Source of the DNA: Clostridiales bacterium
GTDB taxonomy: Bacteria; Bacillota; Clostridia; Christensenellales; Aristaeellaceae
Length of the DNA: 60,238 bases
Direction: 5' to 3'
Assembly (NCBI GenBank): GCA_015056085.1
Contig: SVHA01000010.1
Span: 1-60,238 of the forward strand
Positions 1-9,402 of this stretch are shown in pieces. The first letter of the stretch is position 1; every line of letters begins with the position of its first letter. Position numbers and translations under genes: made by a program. The notes beneath the pieces were generated by a model that searched no databases, was not told the DNA's origin, and was given only the letters and a program-made list of their open reading frames with translations.

Positions 1-143
1 AATGGCCCTTGCGGGGTGCAGGGGCGGCGCCCCTGCTGGGGTGTGGGGCAAAGCCCCACAAGCAGGAGTCCAGAGGGCGCAGCCCTTTGGCGGGGGTGTC
101 GGGGGCAGGGCCCCCGACCGGGGTCCAGGGGCAGAGCCCCTGG
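1..143 (-). repeat. Modular palindromic 3' repeat array after the histidine kinase gene
   Basis: Five hairpin units are stacked here, each an inverted repeat around a 3-4 nt loop such as GCAGAGC or GCAAAGC. The last unit ends one base before the stop codon of the minus-strand kinase gene. The outer end begins inside the ATGGCCCTTG arm of the CAAGGGCC/GGCCCTTG hairpin, which precedes the terminator in the other blocks, so the array is cut by the window edge. It belongs to the same family as the blocks near 13.5, 18.2, 23.1, 36.2, 43.9, 47.2 and 60 kb. Confidence 0.85.
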
Positions 144-1049
144 TCACTCCTGCGCCGGCAGGGAGGTGATCTCCTTGGGGATCCAGCCGGAGAAGGTGGT
201 GCTTTCAGCGGTGCTGGAAACGGAGATGTCGCCGCCCCGGTCATTGAGGGTCTTCCTGACGATAAACAGGCCCATGCCGTGACCGGCGGACTTGGTGGTG
301 ATGCCCGCCTGGAAGATGCTCTGCCAGCTGCGCACGGGAATCATGGGGCCGTTGTTGCTCACTTCAAAGCGGAAGGCCCGCAGGTCCTCGGTGAGGGTGA
401 TGGACAGGCGGCGATTGCCGGCTTCGATCTCTTCCAGCGCATCGGCGGCGTTGTCAATGAGGTTGGAGAGCACCTTGCACATCTCCCATCCGGGAACGGG
501 CAGGTCCTTCCAGGCGGACTGAATGTTCACATCCACCTGAATGCCCAGTTTTTCGCAGGCGGCGACTTTCACCTGCAGCAGGGCATTGACGGAAGGATTG
601 GCTGTCTTCATCACCCGGCTGACGGAAGTGATCTTGCCGTAGACCTTCTCGATGTAGGCGTTGGCCTCGGCGTAATCGCCCATTTCCATCAGGCTGTAAA
701 CCACTTGTAAGTGGTTGAGGAAGTCATGGCGCTGGGCGCGCAAGGTGATGTTGAATTCCTCCATGGCGTCGATGGTGTCGTCCATGTCATCCACCTGGGT
801 GAGGAGTTTGCGGGTGCTCAGCGCTTCCCGGATATCCACGGTGGCGCCCCAGATGACCACCGCACCGGCGATGACCACCAGCACTTCCATCAGCCTTTCG
901 CTGATCTGGGTGCCGGGCAAAAGCACGGTGGCGAGGATGATCGCTGCCATGAGGAGAATCTGCAGGCCATTGATGACCACGGCGTAGACCGTGGCTTTTT
1001 TGACGTCCACATTGCGCTCCTTGGCCTTCAGGAGCCGCTTCATCTTCAT
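144..1049 (-). CDS. Membrane sensor histidine kinase, SpoOB/GHKL type
   Basis: This 301-residue protein looks like a small sensor kinase. Two hydrophobic segments lie near residues 20-45 and 55-70. A Spo0B-like dimerisation helix follows with the phospho-acceptor His in QRHDFLNHL, then a GHKL ATPase domain with an N box (NLIDNAADA) and a glycine box (GHGMGLFIV). The start overlaps the rarA stop codon by 4 bp (ATGA), so translation is probably coupled to rarA. No response regulator gene is seen within the window, so its partner is unknown. The sensed signal cannot be read from the short membrane region. Kinase identity is firm; its role is not. Confidence 0.85.
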   Translation of the reverse strand: MKMKRLLKAKERNVDVKKATVYAVVINGLQILLMAAIILATVLLPGTQISERLMEVLVVIAGAVVIWGATVDIREALSTRKLLTQVDDMDDTIDAMEEFNITLRAQRHDFLNHLQVVYSLMEMGDYAEANAYIEKVYGKITSVSRVMKTANPSVNALLQVKVAACEKLGIQVDVNIQSAWKDLPVPGWEMCKVLSNLIDNAADALEEIEAGNRRLSITLTEDLRAFRFEVSNNGPMIPVRSWQSIFQAGITTKSAGHGMGLFIVRKTLNDRGGDISVSSTAESTTFSGWIPKEITSLPAQE

Positions 1050-2344
1050 TTCTTGCCCTCCCTCGCCTGATGATTCTTCAGGATGGTGGCCTCATGGCCC
1101 ATTTCGGAGGGAACGTAGTAAGTCTTGCCCTTGACTTCCGGGGGCATATATTCCTGCTGAACATAGTGGCCGGGGAAATCGTGGGGATACTTGTATCCGT
1201 CGCCGCTGCCGATGCGGTTGCTGCCGCTGTAATGGGTGTCCCGCAGGTGGACGGGCACCGGGCCGAAGCCGCCCTTCTGGGCGTCGGCCATGGCGGCGTC
1301 CACAGCCATGCAGACGCTGTTGGATTTCGGGCTTTCGCACAGGGCAATGATGGCCTGGGCGATGGGCAGGCGGGCTTCCGGCATCCCCACGAATTCCAGA
1401 TCCCGGGCGGCGGCCTGGGCCTGCAGCATTACGATGGGATTGGCCATGCCCACGTCCTCGCTGGCATGGGCGATGATGCGCCGGACGATAATGCGGGGAT
1501 CCACGCCGGCATAAATCAGCCGGGCAAACCACGCCAGCGCCGCATTGCTGTCAGAGCCACGCAGGGACTTGCAGAAGGCGGAGAGCATATCGTAGAACAG
1601 GCTTTCATCACAGCGCATCATGGGCTTCTGGATGGATTCTTCCGCCACCGCCATGTCGATGTGGATGACGCCGTTTTCATCAGCCGGGGTGGAAAGCACC
1701 GCCAGTTCAATGGCGCCCAGGGCCGCCCGGGTATCGCCGCCGGCAATGCGGGCGATGTGTTTGAGCGCTTCCGGGGAAGCTTCCACCTTCAGCTCGCCGT
1801 AGCCCCGCTCTTTGTCCTGAAGCGCCCGCTCCATGGCGAGGATGACGTCCTCTTCTTCCAGCGCATGGAACTGAAACACACGGCACCGGCTGACAATGGC
1901 GGGCGTCATGGAAACCATGGGGTTTTCTGTGGTGGAGCCGATAAAGCGGATGATGCCCTGTTCGATGGCGGGGAGGATGCTGTCACTTTGCGCCTTGTTC
2001 CAACGGTGGCACTCATCCAGCAGCAGATAAGTAGCCTGACCGTACATCCGGCGGCTTTCCTGAGCCTTTTTCAGCACTTCCCGCACGTCGCCCACGCCGC
2101 TGGTGACGGCATTGAGCTGCACGAAGTTGGCGCGGGTCGCCTTAGCAATAATGGACGCCAGGGTGGTCTTTCCGCAGCCGGGCGGGCCGAAGAAGATCGA
2201 GGAAGTCAGGCGATCTGCTTCAATGGCACGGCGAAGCAGCCGTCCGGGACCCACAATATGCTCCTGACCGATGAATTCTTCCAGGGTGCGGGGGCGCATC
2301 CTGTCCGCCAGAGGCGAATCAGCATAGGTGAAGAAATCGTCCAT
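1046..2344 (-). CDS. rarA: Replication-associated recombination protein A (RarA/MgsA AAA+ ATPase)
   Basis: This 432-residue AAA+ ATPase matches the RarA/MgsA/WRNIP1 family, which acts at stalled replication forks. The N-terminus carries the family's RMRPRTLEEFIGQ segment. Walker A is GPPGCGKTT near residue 55, Walker B is LLLDECHRW near 105, and sensor 1 is GSTTENP. The C-terminal tetramerisation region (IVMLQAQAA, HYSGSNRIG) is complete. The ATG has a clear AAAGGAG upstream. It lies 22 bp after the lipase gene and overlaps the kinase gene that follows, so all three are probably co-transcribed. Confidence 0.95.
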   Translation of the reverse strand: MDDFFTYADSPLADRMRPRTLEEFIGQEHIVGPGRLLRRAIEADRLTSSIFFGPPGCGKTTLASIIAKATRANFVQLNAVTSGVGDVREVLKKAQESRRMYGQATYLLLDECHRWNKAQSDSILPAIEQGIIRFIGSTTENPMVSMTPAIVSRCRVFQFHALEEEDVILAMERALQDKERGYGELKVEASPEALKHIARIAGGDTRAALGAIELAVLSTPADENGVIHIDMAVAEESIQKPMMRCDESLFYDMLSAFCKSLRGSDSNAALAWFARLIYAGVDPRIIVRRIIAHASEDVGMANPIVMLQAQAAARDLEFVGMPEARLPIAQAIIALCESPKSNSVCMAVDAAMADAQKGGFGPVPVHLRDTHYSGSNRIGSGDGYKYPHDFPGHYVQQEYMPPEVKGKTYYVPSEMGHEATILKNHQAREGKK

Positions 2345-2366
2345 GATGTACTCCTTTCATGGCCCG

Positions 2367-3977
2367 TCATTCCCGGATGCGCACCATGGTTTCGCCTGCC
2401 TGCAGGCTGCCGTGGAGCAGTTCGGGAATGGCCCGGCGGGTGTTGCGCCGGGGCGGGGTCATGGGCTTGTGAGGTTTGCGGGCGGGGCGCCTTGGCAGTT
2501 TTGTGCGGTGACGCCTCATATAGGCGGGGCCCGTCAACGTGATCGTATCCTGTGTGACGTCCTCCGGCGGGGCCATGCGGAAGGGCCTGTCGCCGCCCGC
2601 CCATACGGAGGGCTGCAGGCGGCTGATGCCGTTTTGGGCGATCCAGATGTAGGTGCCGGTGAATCCGCCGGGGTGGCTGCCGGCAATGCTGTGGGGGAAG
2701 CGGAACATCTCTACCATCGCGTGGAAGTAGGCCTTCATGCCGATTTGCTTCAGGCCAGGGAGAATCCCCTGGGCAATCATGGCGATGCGCTGCTGGGAGA
2801 GCGGCTTGCCCGACCAGGATTGATACGCCGCCGACGCCCTGCGGGTGATGGCCCGGAGAATCTGCTGGATGTATCCGGCGTCCAGCGCCTTGCCCACCAG
2901 CGGAATGCCCATGGATTCCAGCGCCGCCCGCAGGTCTTCTTCCCCGGAATGGGACAGGACCGACAACAGGGCAATGGCGCATTCAATGCAGGAAGGCGTG
3001 TCCTGCATCAGCGCAAACAGGGGGCGGACGACCTGCCTCGCCCGGCAGGCAAGGGGTTGATGGTCCAGGGGATAACAGGCGCTGCGAAGGGCGTCATCAG
3101 CGGGATAGGTCAGGCACACGCCCAGATGCACATGACCGCCGCAGCGGGTCACCACGTCCTCGCTGCACTGCACCAGATACAGGGGGTATGCCGCCGGGGC
3201 CACGGTGGCTCCGCCGGTCATCACTGACGGCGCCGCAAAGCCGTAACCCATCAGGTGGCGCATCTGCACGCCGTCTTCCTGCAGCTTGCAGTGGGCGTAG
3301 AGCTGCATCAGCGCCGCACCCTGACTGTGGCCGCTGAGCCAGAGTTGGAAGCGGCTGTTGGGGTGGCGCATCTCCTTGAGGATGTCCCGCAGGCTCAAGC
3401 GCTCCAACTGCAGCTGCTTTGCCGTCTCCGGGAAGAGAATGCGGTCCTCGTTGGATTCAAACTGGCGTGTGAGCTGCAAAAAGCCCTTGTGAATGCCATC
3501 TTGTGCTGTCAGGCGCAGGTTGGACACCCAGTCGGACAGGCGGCTGCCGGTGCCCATGAAACTGACGGCCACCACATACCGGCCATCGGGCGCAGGATGA
3601 ATCATCACCGCCGCCTTGCCGGTGGTGCTGGTGTCGATTTGCCTGAGAGTATCCAGCGCCTGTCTCACAGGATGGGCCTTTCCCAGCCGGGAAGCAAGGA
3701 TGTGCTTGCTTCTAAGGGAAGCAAACCGCCCCTGCTTTTCGGTCAGGGGGACGAGATCGTCCTCCAGCTGCACGGTAACGTCCGTCCAGCCGGCCTGCAT
3801 CCAGTCCTCCAGGTCCATGCGATACACCGCTGAAGCCAGTTCAGCGGACATTTGCAGCGCCTCCACCGATACAGGCGGGCGCAGGACGCCCCAGGGGTCA
3901 GGGGAAAAAGGCAGCACAAAAGGCGCTGTGGAATCCAGCGCTGCGCCGGTCAGGCGGCCTTTGTGCTCGTTGTTCAT
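2367..3977 (-). CDS. Class 3 lipase-domain protein with an uncharacterised C-terminal region
   Basis: Residues about 130-290 resemble the alpha/beta-hydrolase fold of class 3 lipases: a VSFMGTGS strand-turn, DGIHKGF, and the nucleophile elbow GHSQG with Ser218. A downstream DVVTR segment could hold the acidic residue. There is no signal peptide, so the enzyme is probably cytoplasmic. Residues about 300-536 form a second part that I do not recognise, rich in His and Arg near the end. The start has GGGAGG about nine bases upstream. The substrate is unknown. Confidence 0.75.
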   Translation of the reverse strand: MNNEHKGRLTGAALDSTAPFVLPFSPDPWGVLRPPVSVEALQMSAELASAVYRMDLEDWMQAGWTDVTVQLEDDLVPLTEKQGRFASLRSKHILASRLGKAHPVRQALDTLRQIDTSTTGKAAVMIHPAPDGRYVVAVSFMGTGSRLSDWVSNLRLTAQDGIHKGFLQLTRQFESNEDRILFPETAKQLQLERLSLRDILKEMRHPNSRFQLWLSGHSQGAALMQLYAHCKLQEDGVQMRHLMGYGFAAPSVMTGGATVAPAAYPLYLVQCSEDVVTRCGGHVHLGVCLTYPADDALRSACYPLDHQPLACRARQVVRPLFALMQDTPSCIECAIALLSVLSHSGEEDLRAALESMGIPLVGKALDAGYIQQILRAITRRASAAYQSWSGKPLSQQRIAMIAQGILPGLKQIGMKAYFHAMVEMFRFPHSIAGSHPGGFTGTYIWIAQNGISRLQPSVWAGGDRPFRMAPPEDVTQDTITLTGPAYMRRHRTKLPRRPARKPHKPMTPPRRNTRRAIPELLHGSLQAGETMVRIRE

Positions 3978-4004
3978 CCTTGTTGCCTCCCGGGAAAGGA
4001 AGCG

Positions 4005-4220
4005 TCACTGCCCGTCATCGCCCCTGCGGAAATCCGCCGAGAGAATCGCCTCCCGGGGAATCGTCAGAGGCCGGGGAGAACGGGTGGTGACCACTTCCAC
4101 CTTGTGTTGATCGTAAGAGATGACCGTGGCATTCACCTGACGCAGCGTGCCTTCCGGCTCCATGTACATCAGGCGGATGACCCTGGTTCTTTCCAGAGAA
4201 AACTGCAGCAGTCTTTCCAT
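4005..4220 (-). CDS. Small conserved-looking protein of unknown function (71 aa)
   Basis: The frame starts at an ATG four bases after the stop of the upstream membrane protein and has GGAGGG about ten bases before it. A longer upstream extension in this frame runs antisense-like through the membrane protein gene and is not plausible. The product has basic and beta-rich character (RTRVIRLMYM, KVEVVTTRS) and resembles small proteins with an SH3-like barrel, but I cannot name a family. It ends 27 bp before the lipase start, so it is a middle gene of the operon. Confidence 0.65.
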   Translation of the reverse strand: MERLLQFSLERTRVIRLMYMEPEGTLRQVNATVISYDQHKVEVVTTRSPRPLTIPREAILSADFRRGDDGQ

Positions 4221-4224
4221 CTTG

Positions 4225-6198
4225 TCAGCCCTCCGGGACCTTCCAGACGGTCGCTTCCCAGTTTTCAAACACCCGGTCGTAGCGTTCATCCAGGGCCTGG
4301 GTGTTGACAATGTAATCGTTTTTCTCGTAACTGGACACATAGATGTAGTCCACATCGTATTTCTGCAAAACCCAGGCGTTTCCTGCAGGGTCGGCATAGA
4401 AGGCCCTGATTTCCGCCTTGCGCTGGGTCGTATCAAACCCGTGCCAGTACAGCCACAGGTCCGGGCCGCAGACGATGGTGCGCCCGGCAATGGCAATGAC
4501 CGGGTTGAGGTGCTGGGTGCCGGTGAGCACCACACAGTCCTCCTCGGTGTTGTCCCGGATATACTCGCCGGCCTGCACCGCCGGGGCGGAAAACGCCTGA
4601 TAGGTGCTGACGCATTCCCGCCACAGGGTCAGCCCGGCAGACAGGAACACCATCACTGCCGCCACGGCGGCAATCACCGGGCGGGCCCGGAGACCCTGCA
4701 ACTTGTGCCATATGCGCCGGCACCAGGAGGCGACGATCATGCAGCACAAGAGCCACGCCAGATACAGCAGTTTGTTATTGTCGTATTCATTGGGCTGGAA
4801 GCGGATCAGTTCCGCCGCCAGGATGATCACCGCTGCGCCGGAGAAAATGCGCCTCGTCTGGGGGTCTTTCTCGATCAGCGCCAGCACCAGCGCCACAAAG
4901 GGCAGGCCGATGTTCTTGACGTAGAACCAGAAGTAGAAGTCCCGCATTCCGTTGCCGCCGGGATTGTTGACCCAGTTGAACTGGAAAGTGAGGAAAGCGT
5001 GGCCTGCGCCCTCTGCGCCGGAAGACTGGAAGGTCTGGGTGAAGGTGAAGGCAAACAACTGCGGCAATGCCAGCACGACTGCCAGCGCGCCATAGAGCAG
5101 ATAGGGCTTCAAAATGGCCTTGCGGTCCTTTTCGTGGAGGAGGTCGTAGATCATCATGCCCGCAGAGCACAGGCCCAGCGCCAGGAAGGAATGGGTGTGA
5201 ATCAGCGGAAGCAATCCGCCCCACACGCCCAGCAGCGCCGTCATGCGCCAGTTGGTGTTTTCCTCCCTCTTGCGGGGGTCAAAGTTCATCCACAGCAGGT
5301 AGAAGCAGGGAATCACCATGCACCAGCCGCCCAGCAGCGTCCGCTGGGGAATCATCAGGTCGGCGATCACATTGGACCAGCGCAGGTTGTGGGGCTCGGG
5401 CTGATTGGTAGGCGTGGCGTAATAGCCGTTGAGGATGTCCTCGATGCGGGCCCACAATGTCAGGGTGCCGTCTCTTTCCACGCCGGCTGCCTGATCGAAG
5501 TTGTACAGGAAGCCCAGACCTCCGTTTAAGAAGAACAGCAGCGCCGCCAGCACCACCGTCTTTTTGCCGGTGGTCATTTCCCTGGCCAGGCACAACACGC
5601 CCATGTAGCACAGGGCCATCATCAGCGTGCCGGGCAGCGTCAGGGACAACTGCAGGGGTATCCCCAGCAGATACAGGGACGTGGACAGGCTGTCCATCAG
5701 GAAGGGATAGGACAGGCGGTGGCCCGGATAGAAGGAGTATTCCGGCGGGAAGGGGCTGTTCACCAGCGAGGTGACGAAGGACAGGTGCATGGGCAGATCG
5801 CCGTAGGTGGATTGCCCCACGTTCCAGTTGCCGTATTCATCCACCCGCATCACATGGGTGTATTGCAGATAGGCGCTGAGCACCGTCAGGGGCACCACCA
5901 CCAGCAGCATCTGCTTCATCAGGGTGGTTTCCGGGGCATCCCAATGCCGCAGGGGGCGTTTGTCCCGCAGGAAATACGCCCCTGCCGTCACGCCCAGAAG
6001 CAGCGCCAGCGCTGCCAGGTGAGCCGCCAGGGAGAAATCCAGCACAAAGGCGCACAGGGCCGGCAGCCACATCATCAGCAAAAGGCCGGCAGACATTCCC
6101 AGCCACACCCGGGTCAATACGGATTGGCGGGGCAGCAGCCAGCGGATGATCAGCACGCCGCACACCAGAAACACGGCCAGATACGCACCTGCAAACAT
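4225..6198 (-). CDS. Polytopic membrane protein, GT-C glycosyltransferase-like
   Basis: The 657-residue product has about a dozen hydrophobic segments and a soluble C-terminal tail of about 120 residues. An early periplasmic-side loop contains VDEYGNW and GDLPMHLSF, acidic motifs in the position used by GT-C lipid-sugar-dependent glycosyltransferases. Other loop motifs are FYPGHRLSYPF, PQRTLLGGW and HTHSFLALG. The C-terminal part (QHLNPVIAIAGR, YDVDYIYVSS) is typical of GT-C-like predicted mannosyltransferases. GT-C assignment is inferred from topology and loop motifs; the acceptor is unknown. The start has GGAGG with good spacing. Confidence 0.6.
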   Translation of the reverse strand: MFAGAYLAVFLVCGVLIIRWLLPRQSVLTRVWLGMSAGLLLMMWLPALCAFVLDFSLAAHLAALALLLGVTAGAYFLRDKRPLRHWDAPETTLMKQMLLVVVPLTVLSAYLQYTHVMRVDEYGNWNVGQSTYGDLPMHLSFVTSLVNSPFPPEYSFYPGHRLSYPFLMDSLSTSLYLLGIPLQLSLTLPGTLMMALCYMGVLCLAREMTTGKKTVVLAALLFFLNGGLGFLYNFDQAAGVERDGTLTLWARIEDILNGYYATPTNQPEPHNLRWSNVIADLMIPQRTLLGGWCMVIPCFYLLWMNFDPRKREENTNWRMTALLGVWGGLLPLIHTHSFLALGLCSAGMMIYDLLHEKDRKAILKPYLLYGALAVVLALPQLFAFTFTQTFQSSGAEGAGHAFLTFQFNWVNNPGGNGMRDFYFWFYVKNIGLPFVALVLALIEKDPQTRRIFSGAAVIILAAELIRFQPNEYDNNKLLYLAWLLCCMIVASWCRRIWHKLQGLRARPVIAAVAAVMVFLSAGLTLWRECVSTYQAFSAPAVQAGEYIRDNTEEDCVVLTGTQHLNPVIAIAGRTIVCGPDLWLYWHGFDTTQRKAEIRAFYADPAGNAWVLQKYDVDYIYVSSYEKNDYIVNTQALDERYDRVFENWEATVWKVPEG

Positions 6199-6234
6199 TC
6201 CAGTTCCTCCGGAATCAGATAAGATGGATGTGAA

Positions 6235-6266
6235 GAAAACGGGAGAAGGGATCTTTCCCTTCCCCC
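6235..6266 (-). terminator. Intrinsic terminator after the M42 gene cluster
   Basis: On the minus strand an 11-bp stem with one mismatch (GGGGGAAGGGA / TCCCTTCTCCC) has a 4-nt loop and is followed by GTTTTC. It lies between the last M42 gene and the membrane protein gene, and would separate the two transcription units at least partly. Confidence 0.65.
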
Positions 6267-6276
6267 TTTACCGGTT

Positions 6277-7260
6277 TTACTTCAGATACGCCGTCAGCAC
6301 CTTCAGGGCTGCGTCCATGTCCCGCAGGTCGATGACTTCGCAGGCGGAATGGACATACCGGCAGGGGATGGACACCGTGCACACCGGGATGCCGCCCCGG
6401 GAAGTCTGCATGGCGGAAGCGTCGGTGCCGCCGTAGGGCAGCACTTCCCGCTGGGTCTTGACGCCGGCCTTTTCACCGCAGGCGATCAGTTCTTCCCGCA
6501 GGGCCGGGTTGGAGATGCTGCCCCTGTCCATGATTTTGATGGCGCAGCCTTCGCCCAGCTTGATATCCGGCTGGGAGGTGCCGGGGGTGTCGCCCCACAG
6601 GGTCACGTCCAGCGCAATGCCCACGTCGGGCTCCTTGGCGAAGGAAGCCACCTTGGCGCCGCGGCAGCCCACTTCCTCCTGCACGGAGAACAGGGCAATA
6701 ACGGTGTCCTCGGTCTCGCCCAGGGTTTGCAGCAGTTTCACCAGCAGGGCGCAGGCGCAGCGGTCATCCATGGCGGGGCTGGCCACCCGGTGGGCGCCCA
6801 GAGCGAAGCAATCATTGGCGTACACTGCCACATCGCCCAGGGAAACCATTTTCAGGGCTTCGTCCTTGTCAGCGGCGCCGATGTCCACAAACAGGTGGCG
6901 CAGCTGCTTATTGCCTTCCACAGGCTCGCACACCACCACGCCATGCACACCATTCTGGAACACCACATGGCGGGTCAGGGAAGCGTCCATGCCGATGCCG
7001 CCCACGTTGGTCACCCGCAGGTAGCCTTCCTTTTCCACGCCGGTGACGATATAGCCGATGTGGTCCATGTGGGCGGAAATCATCACCTTGCGGGGGTTTT
7101 CACCCTTGCCCAGTTTGGTGGCAATGAGGTTGCCCAGCGCGTCCGTTTCGATGGTATCCACATAGGGGCGGATTTCTTCGGTAATGGCGGCAGCCACGGG
7201 GCCTTCCAGGCCAGAGGGGCCCACGGGAGCCAGCACCTTTTTGAGCAGTTCAAACATCAT
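6277..7260 (-). CDS. M42 family metallo-aminopeptidase (copy 1)
   Basis: This 327-residue protein has the full set of M42 (TET/YsdC-like) motifs: AHMDHIG for the first metal ligand, AMDDRCAC with the bridging Asp, the catalytic pair in QEEVG, ALDVTLWGD, and the final His in RYVHS. M42 enzymes are dinuclear-metal, usually dodecameric cytoplasmic aminopeptidases that clear peptides after proteolysis. It is the last of three tandem paralogues, 22 bp downstream of copy 2. Confidence 0.93.
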   Translation of the reverse strand: MMFELLKKVLAPVGPSGLEGPVAAAITEEIRPYVDTIETDALGNLIATKLGKGENPRKVMISAHMDHIGYIVTGVEKEGYLRVTNVGGIGMDASLTRHVVFQNGVHGVVVCEPVEGNKQLRHLFVDIGAADKDEALKMVSLGDVAVYANDCFALGAHRVASPAMDDRCACALLVKLLQTLGETEDTVIALFSVQEEVGCRGAKVASFAKEPDVGIALDVTLWGDTPGTSQPDIKLGEGCAIKIMDRGSISNPALREELIACGEKAGVKTQREVLPYGGTDASAMQTSRGGIPVCTVSIPCRYVHSACEVIDLRDMDAALKVLTAYLK

Positions 7261-7282
7261 CTATCTCTCCTTTGTTCTCCAG

Positions 7283-8308
7283 TCAGATGGCCCGAAGCAG
7301 GGCTTTGGTGAGGTCCAGCTGGCTCTTGGCGTCGCTGAGTTTGATCACGGTGGAGGGGCTGTGGATGTAGCGGCAGGGCACGGACAGCACCACCACCGGC
7401 ACACCTTCCCGGGCCCGCTGGATCACGCCGCCGTCGTTGCCGCCGGACACGCTGGACTTAACCTGGCAGGGGATATTCTGCTCCTGACCCAGGGCAAGCG
7501 CCTTTTTGAACAGTTCCCGGTTGGCGATGGAAGCGCCGTCCATGAAAGACACCGCCACGCCCTGACCGGCCTTGCATACCTGCAGGGGGTCGGGCACATC
7601 GCCCAGGTCGTTGCAGGTGGTGCCTTCCAGCACGATGCCCATGTCGGGCTCGGTAGAGAAGGCCGCACCCTTGGCGCCGCGGCAGCCCACCTCTTCTTCA
7701 GAGGAGAACACGGCGATCACATCCACCGGGTAGTCTTCCTTGAGCACTTCCAGAATCGTATGCACGCCCACACGGTCATCAAAGGCCTTGGCGCAGGCGA
7801 AACCGTCGCCGTATTCCACATACTTGGTGTCAAAGCTGATGTAGGTGCCCTTGGGCGCCTTGCCTTCGGCTTCCGCCTTATCCTTGGCGCCGATGTCCAC
7901 GTAGATTTCGTTATACCCCAGCACATGGCGGCGGTCAGCTGCCGACTGGAGATGAATCGCTGTGGCGCCGATGACGCCGGGGAGGTTGTCATCGCCCACC
8001 AGCACCCGCTTGGAAATCACCACCCGGGGGTCCACGCCGCCCACGGGCGTCACCCGCAGGAAGCCGTCCTCCGTGGCGGACACCACGATCAGACCCACTT
8101 CATCCATATGGGCGGAGATCATCACCCGCTTGCGGGGGGCAGGGCCGGTGCCTTCCTTGACGCAGACCACATTGCCCATGCGGTCCAGATAGGGAATCAG
8201 GCCCATGCTGCGGACTTCTTCCAGCAGCGCCCGGCGCAGCGCCTGCTCATGCCCGGCAGGGGCATTGATTTCAGTCAATGTTCTCAGATCCACAAGTCTT
8301 CCTCCCAT
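7283..8308 (-). CDS. M42 family metallo-aminopeptidase (copy 2)
   Basis: This 341-residue paralogue has AHMDEVG, FDDRVGV, SEEEVG, VLEGTTCND and RYIHS. The third metal position is Glu (VLEG) where copies 1 and 3 have Asp (ALDV), a substitution also seen in active members of the family. Its start lies inside the end of copy 3 (25-bp overlap), so translation is likely coupled. Divergence between the three copies suggests different residue specificities, as described for TET1/TET2/TET3-type sets. Confidence 0.93.
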   Translation of the reverse strand: MGGRLVDLRTLTEINAPAGHEQALRRALLEEVRSMGLIPYLDRMGNVVCVKEGTGPAPRKRVMISAHMDEVGLIVVSATEDGFLRVTPVGGVDPRVVISKRVLVGDDNLPGVIGATAIHLQSAADRRHVLGYNEIYVDIGAKDKAEAEGKAPKGTYISFDTKYVEYGDGFACAKAFDDRVGVHTILEVLKEDYPVDVIAVFSSEEEVGCRGAKGAAFSTEPDMGIVLEGTTCNDLGDVPDPLQVCKAGQGVAVSFMDGASIANRELFKKALALGQEQNIPCQVKSSVSGGNDGGVIQRAREGVPVVVLSVPCRYIHSPSTVIKLSDAKSQLDLTKALLRAI

Positions 8309-9321
8309 CCTGCGTCCAGTTCGCTGACAAAGTGGGCCAGCAGCCGTCCGCCTTCCTTGAGTACCCGGAGGTCGATGGTTTCCACGGAGGTGTGCATATA
8401 CTTGAGGGGCAGACTCAGCAGCACCGTGGGCACGCCGCCCCGGGTCAGGCCGATTTCATCGGCGTCAGTGGCGGTGGAGCGCCCGGCGACAGTCACCGTC
8501 AGGGCCGCATTGTGCTCTTTGGCGCAGTCAAGCAGCCGGTCGCACAGTTTGGGCTGAATGTAGGGCCCCACGCTCACCGCCAGCTTGTCGCCGGGAACGG
8601 TAGAATCGGGGCGGCTGCCGGGAATGGTGGCGTGATCCACATCCAGGGCGATGGCCAGGTCGGGATCAATGGCAAAGGCGGCGGTTTCAGCGCCCCGGCT
8701 GCCCACTTCCTCCTGGGAAGTGGCCACAAAGTACACATCCGCATCGCAATGAAGCTTCTGCAGATATTCAGCGGCGCACAACAGCAGCGTCACGCAGGCA
8801 CGGTCGTCCATGGTCTTGCAGGCGAACTGGTGATTGAGCAGTTCCGTCGCCCGGTCGTCCAGCGTGACCAGATCGCCGATTTTGACCTGCTCCTTCACCC
8901 GCTCAGCGGTCATGCCCAGATCCACATGAAGATTCTTGAGCTGATAGTTGTTCTGGCGGTCTTCTGCGCTCATCAGATGGGGCGGCAGGGCGCCGATGGT
9001 GCCAAAGAGTTTCTCCTTGCCATGCACCCACACCCGGCTGCCGGGCAGGATGCGGGGGTCCACGCCGCCCACCATGCCCAGGCGCAGGCTGCCGTCGTCT
9101 TCAATCTTGGTCACCAGCAGGGCGATTTCATCCAGGTGCGCTGCCAGCATGACCTTGGGACCTGTGCCCTTTTTGTGGGCGATGACATTGTGCATGGCGT
9201 CCACTTTCACCTCGTCGGTGAAGGGGCGGAACTTTTCAGCGAAATATGCCGCAATGTCCATTTCGTGTCCGCTGGGGCCGCAGATGGCTGCCGCCTCAGC
9301 GAGGATGTTCCGGATGTCCAT
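8284..9321 (-). CDS. M42 family metallo-aminopeptidase (copy 3, first in operon)
   Basis: I place the start at the ATG of MDIRNILAEAA, which has GGAGG five bases upstream; 31 further codons are open upstream but lie across the promoter. The 345-residue product has AHLDEIA, MDDRACV, QEEVGSRG, ALDVDHAT and KYMHT, so both metal sites and the catalytic Glu are present. It heads the three-gene M42 cluster and has its own promoter facing dnaE. Confidence 0.93.
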   Translation of the reverse strand: MDIRNILAEAAAICGPSGHEMDIAAYFAEKFRPFTDEVKVDAMHNVIAHKKGTGPKVMLAAHLDEIALLVTKIEDDGSLRLGMVGGVDPRILPGSRVWVHGKEKLFGTIGALPPHLMSAEDRQNNYQLKNLHVDLGMTAERVKEQVKIGDLVTLDDRATELLNHQFACKTMDDRACVTLLLCAAEYLQKLHCDADVYFVATSQEEVGSRGAETAAFAIDPDLAIALDVDHATIPGSRPDSTVPGDKLAVSVGPYIQPKLCDRLLDCAKEHNAALTVTVAGRSTATDADEIGLTRGGVPTVLLSLPLKYMHTSVETIDLRVLKEGGRLLAHFVSELDAGWEEDLWI

Positions 9322-9402
9322 AATGCCTCCTGAAGATGTGTCGTCCCCCGCCACCTGAAGGGGCAGCAGGAGCATTTTTGCACGATAAAGCAGATCAGCA
9401 TT

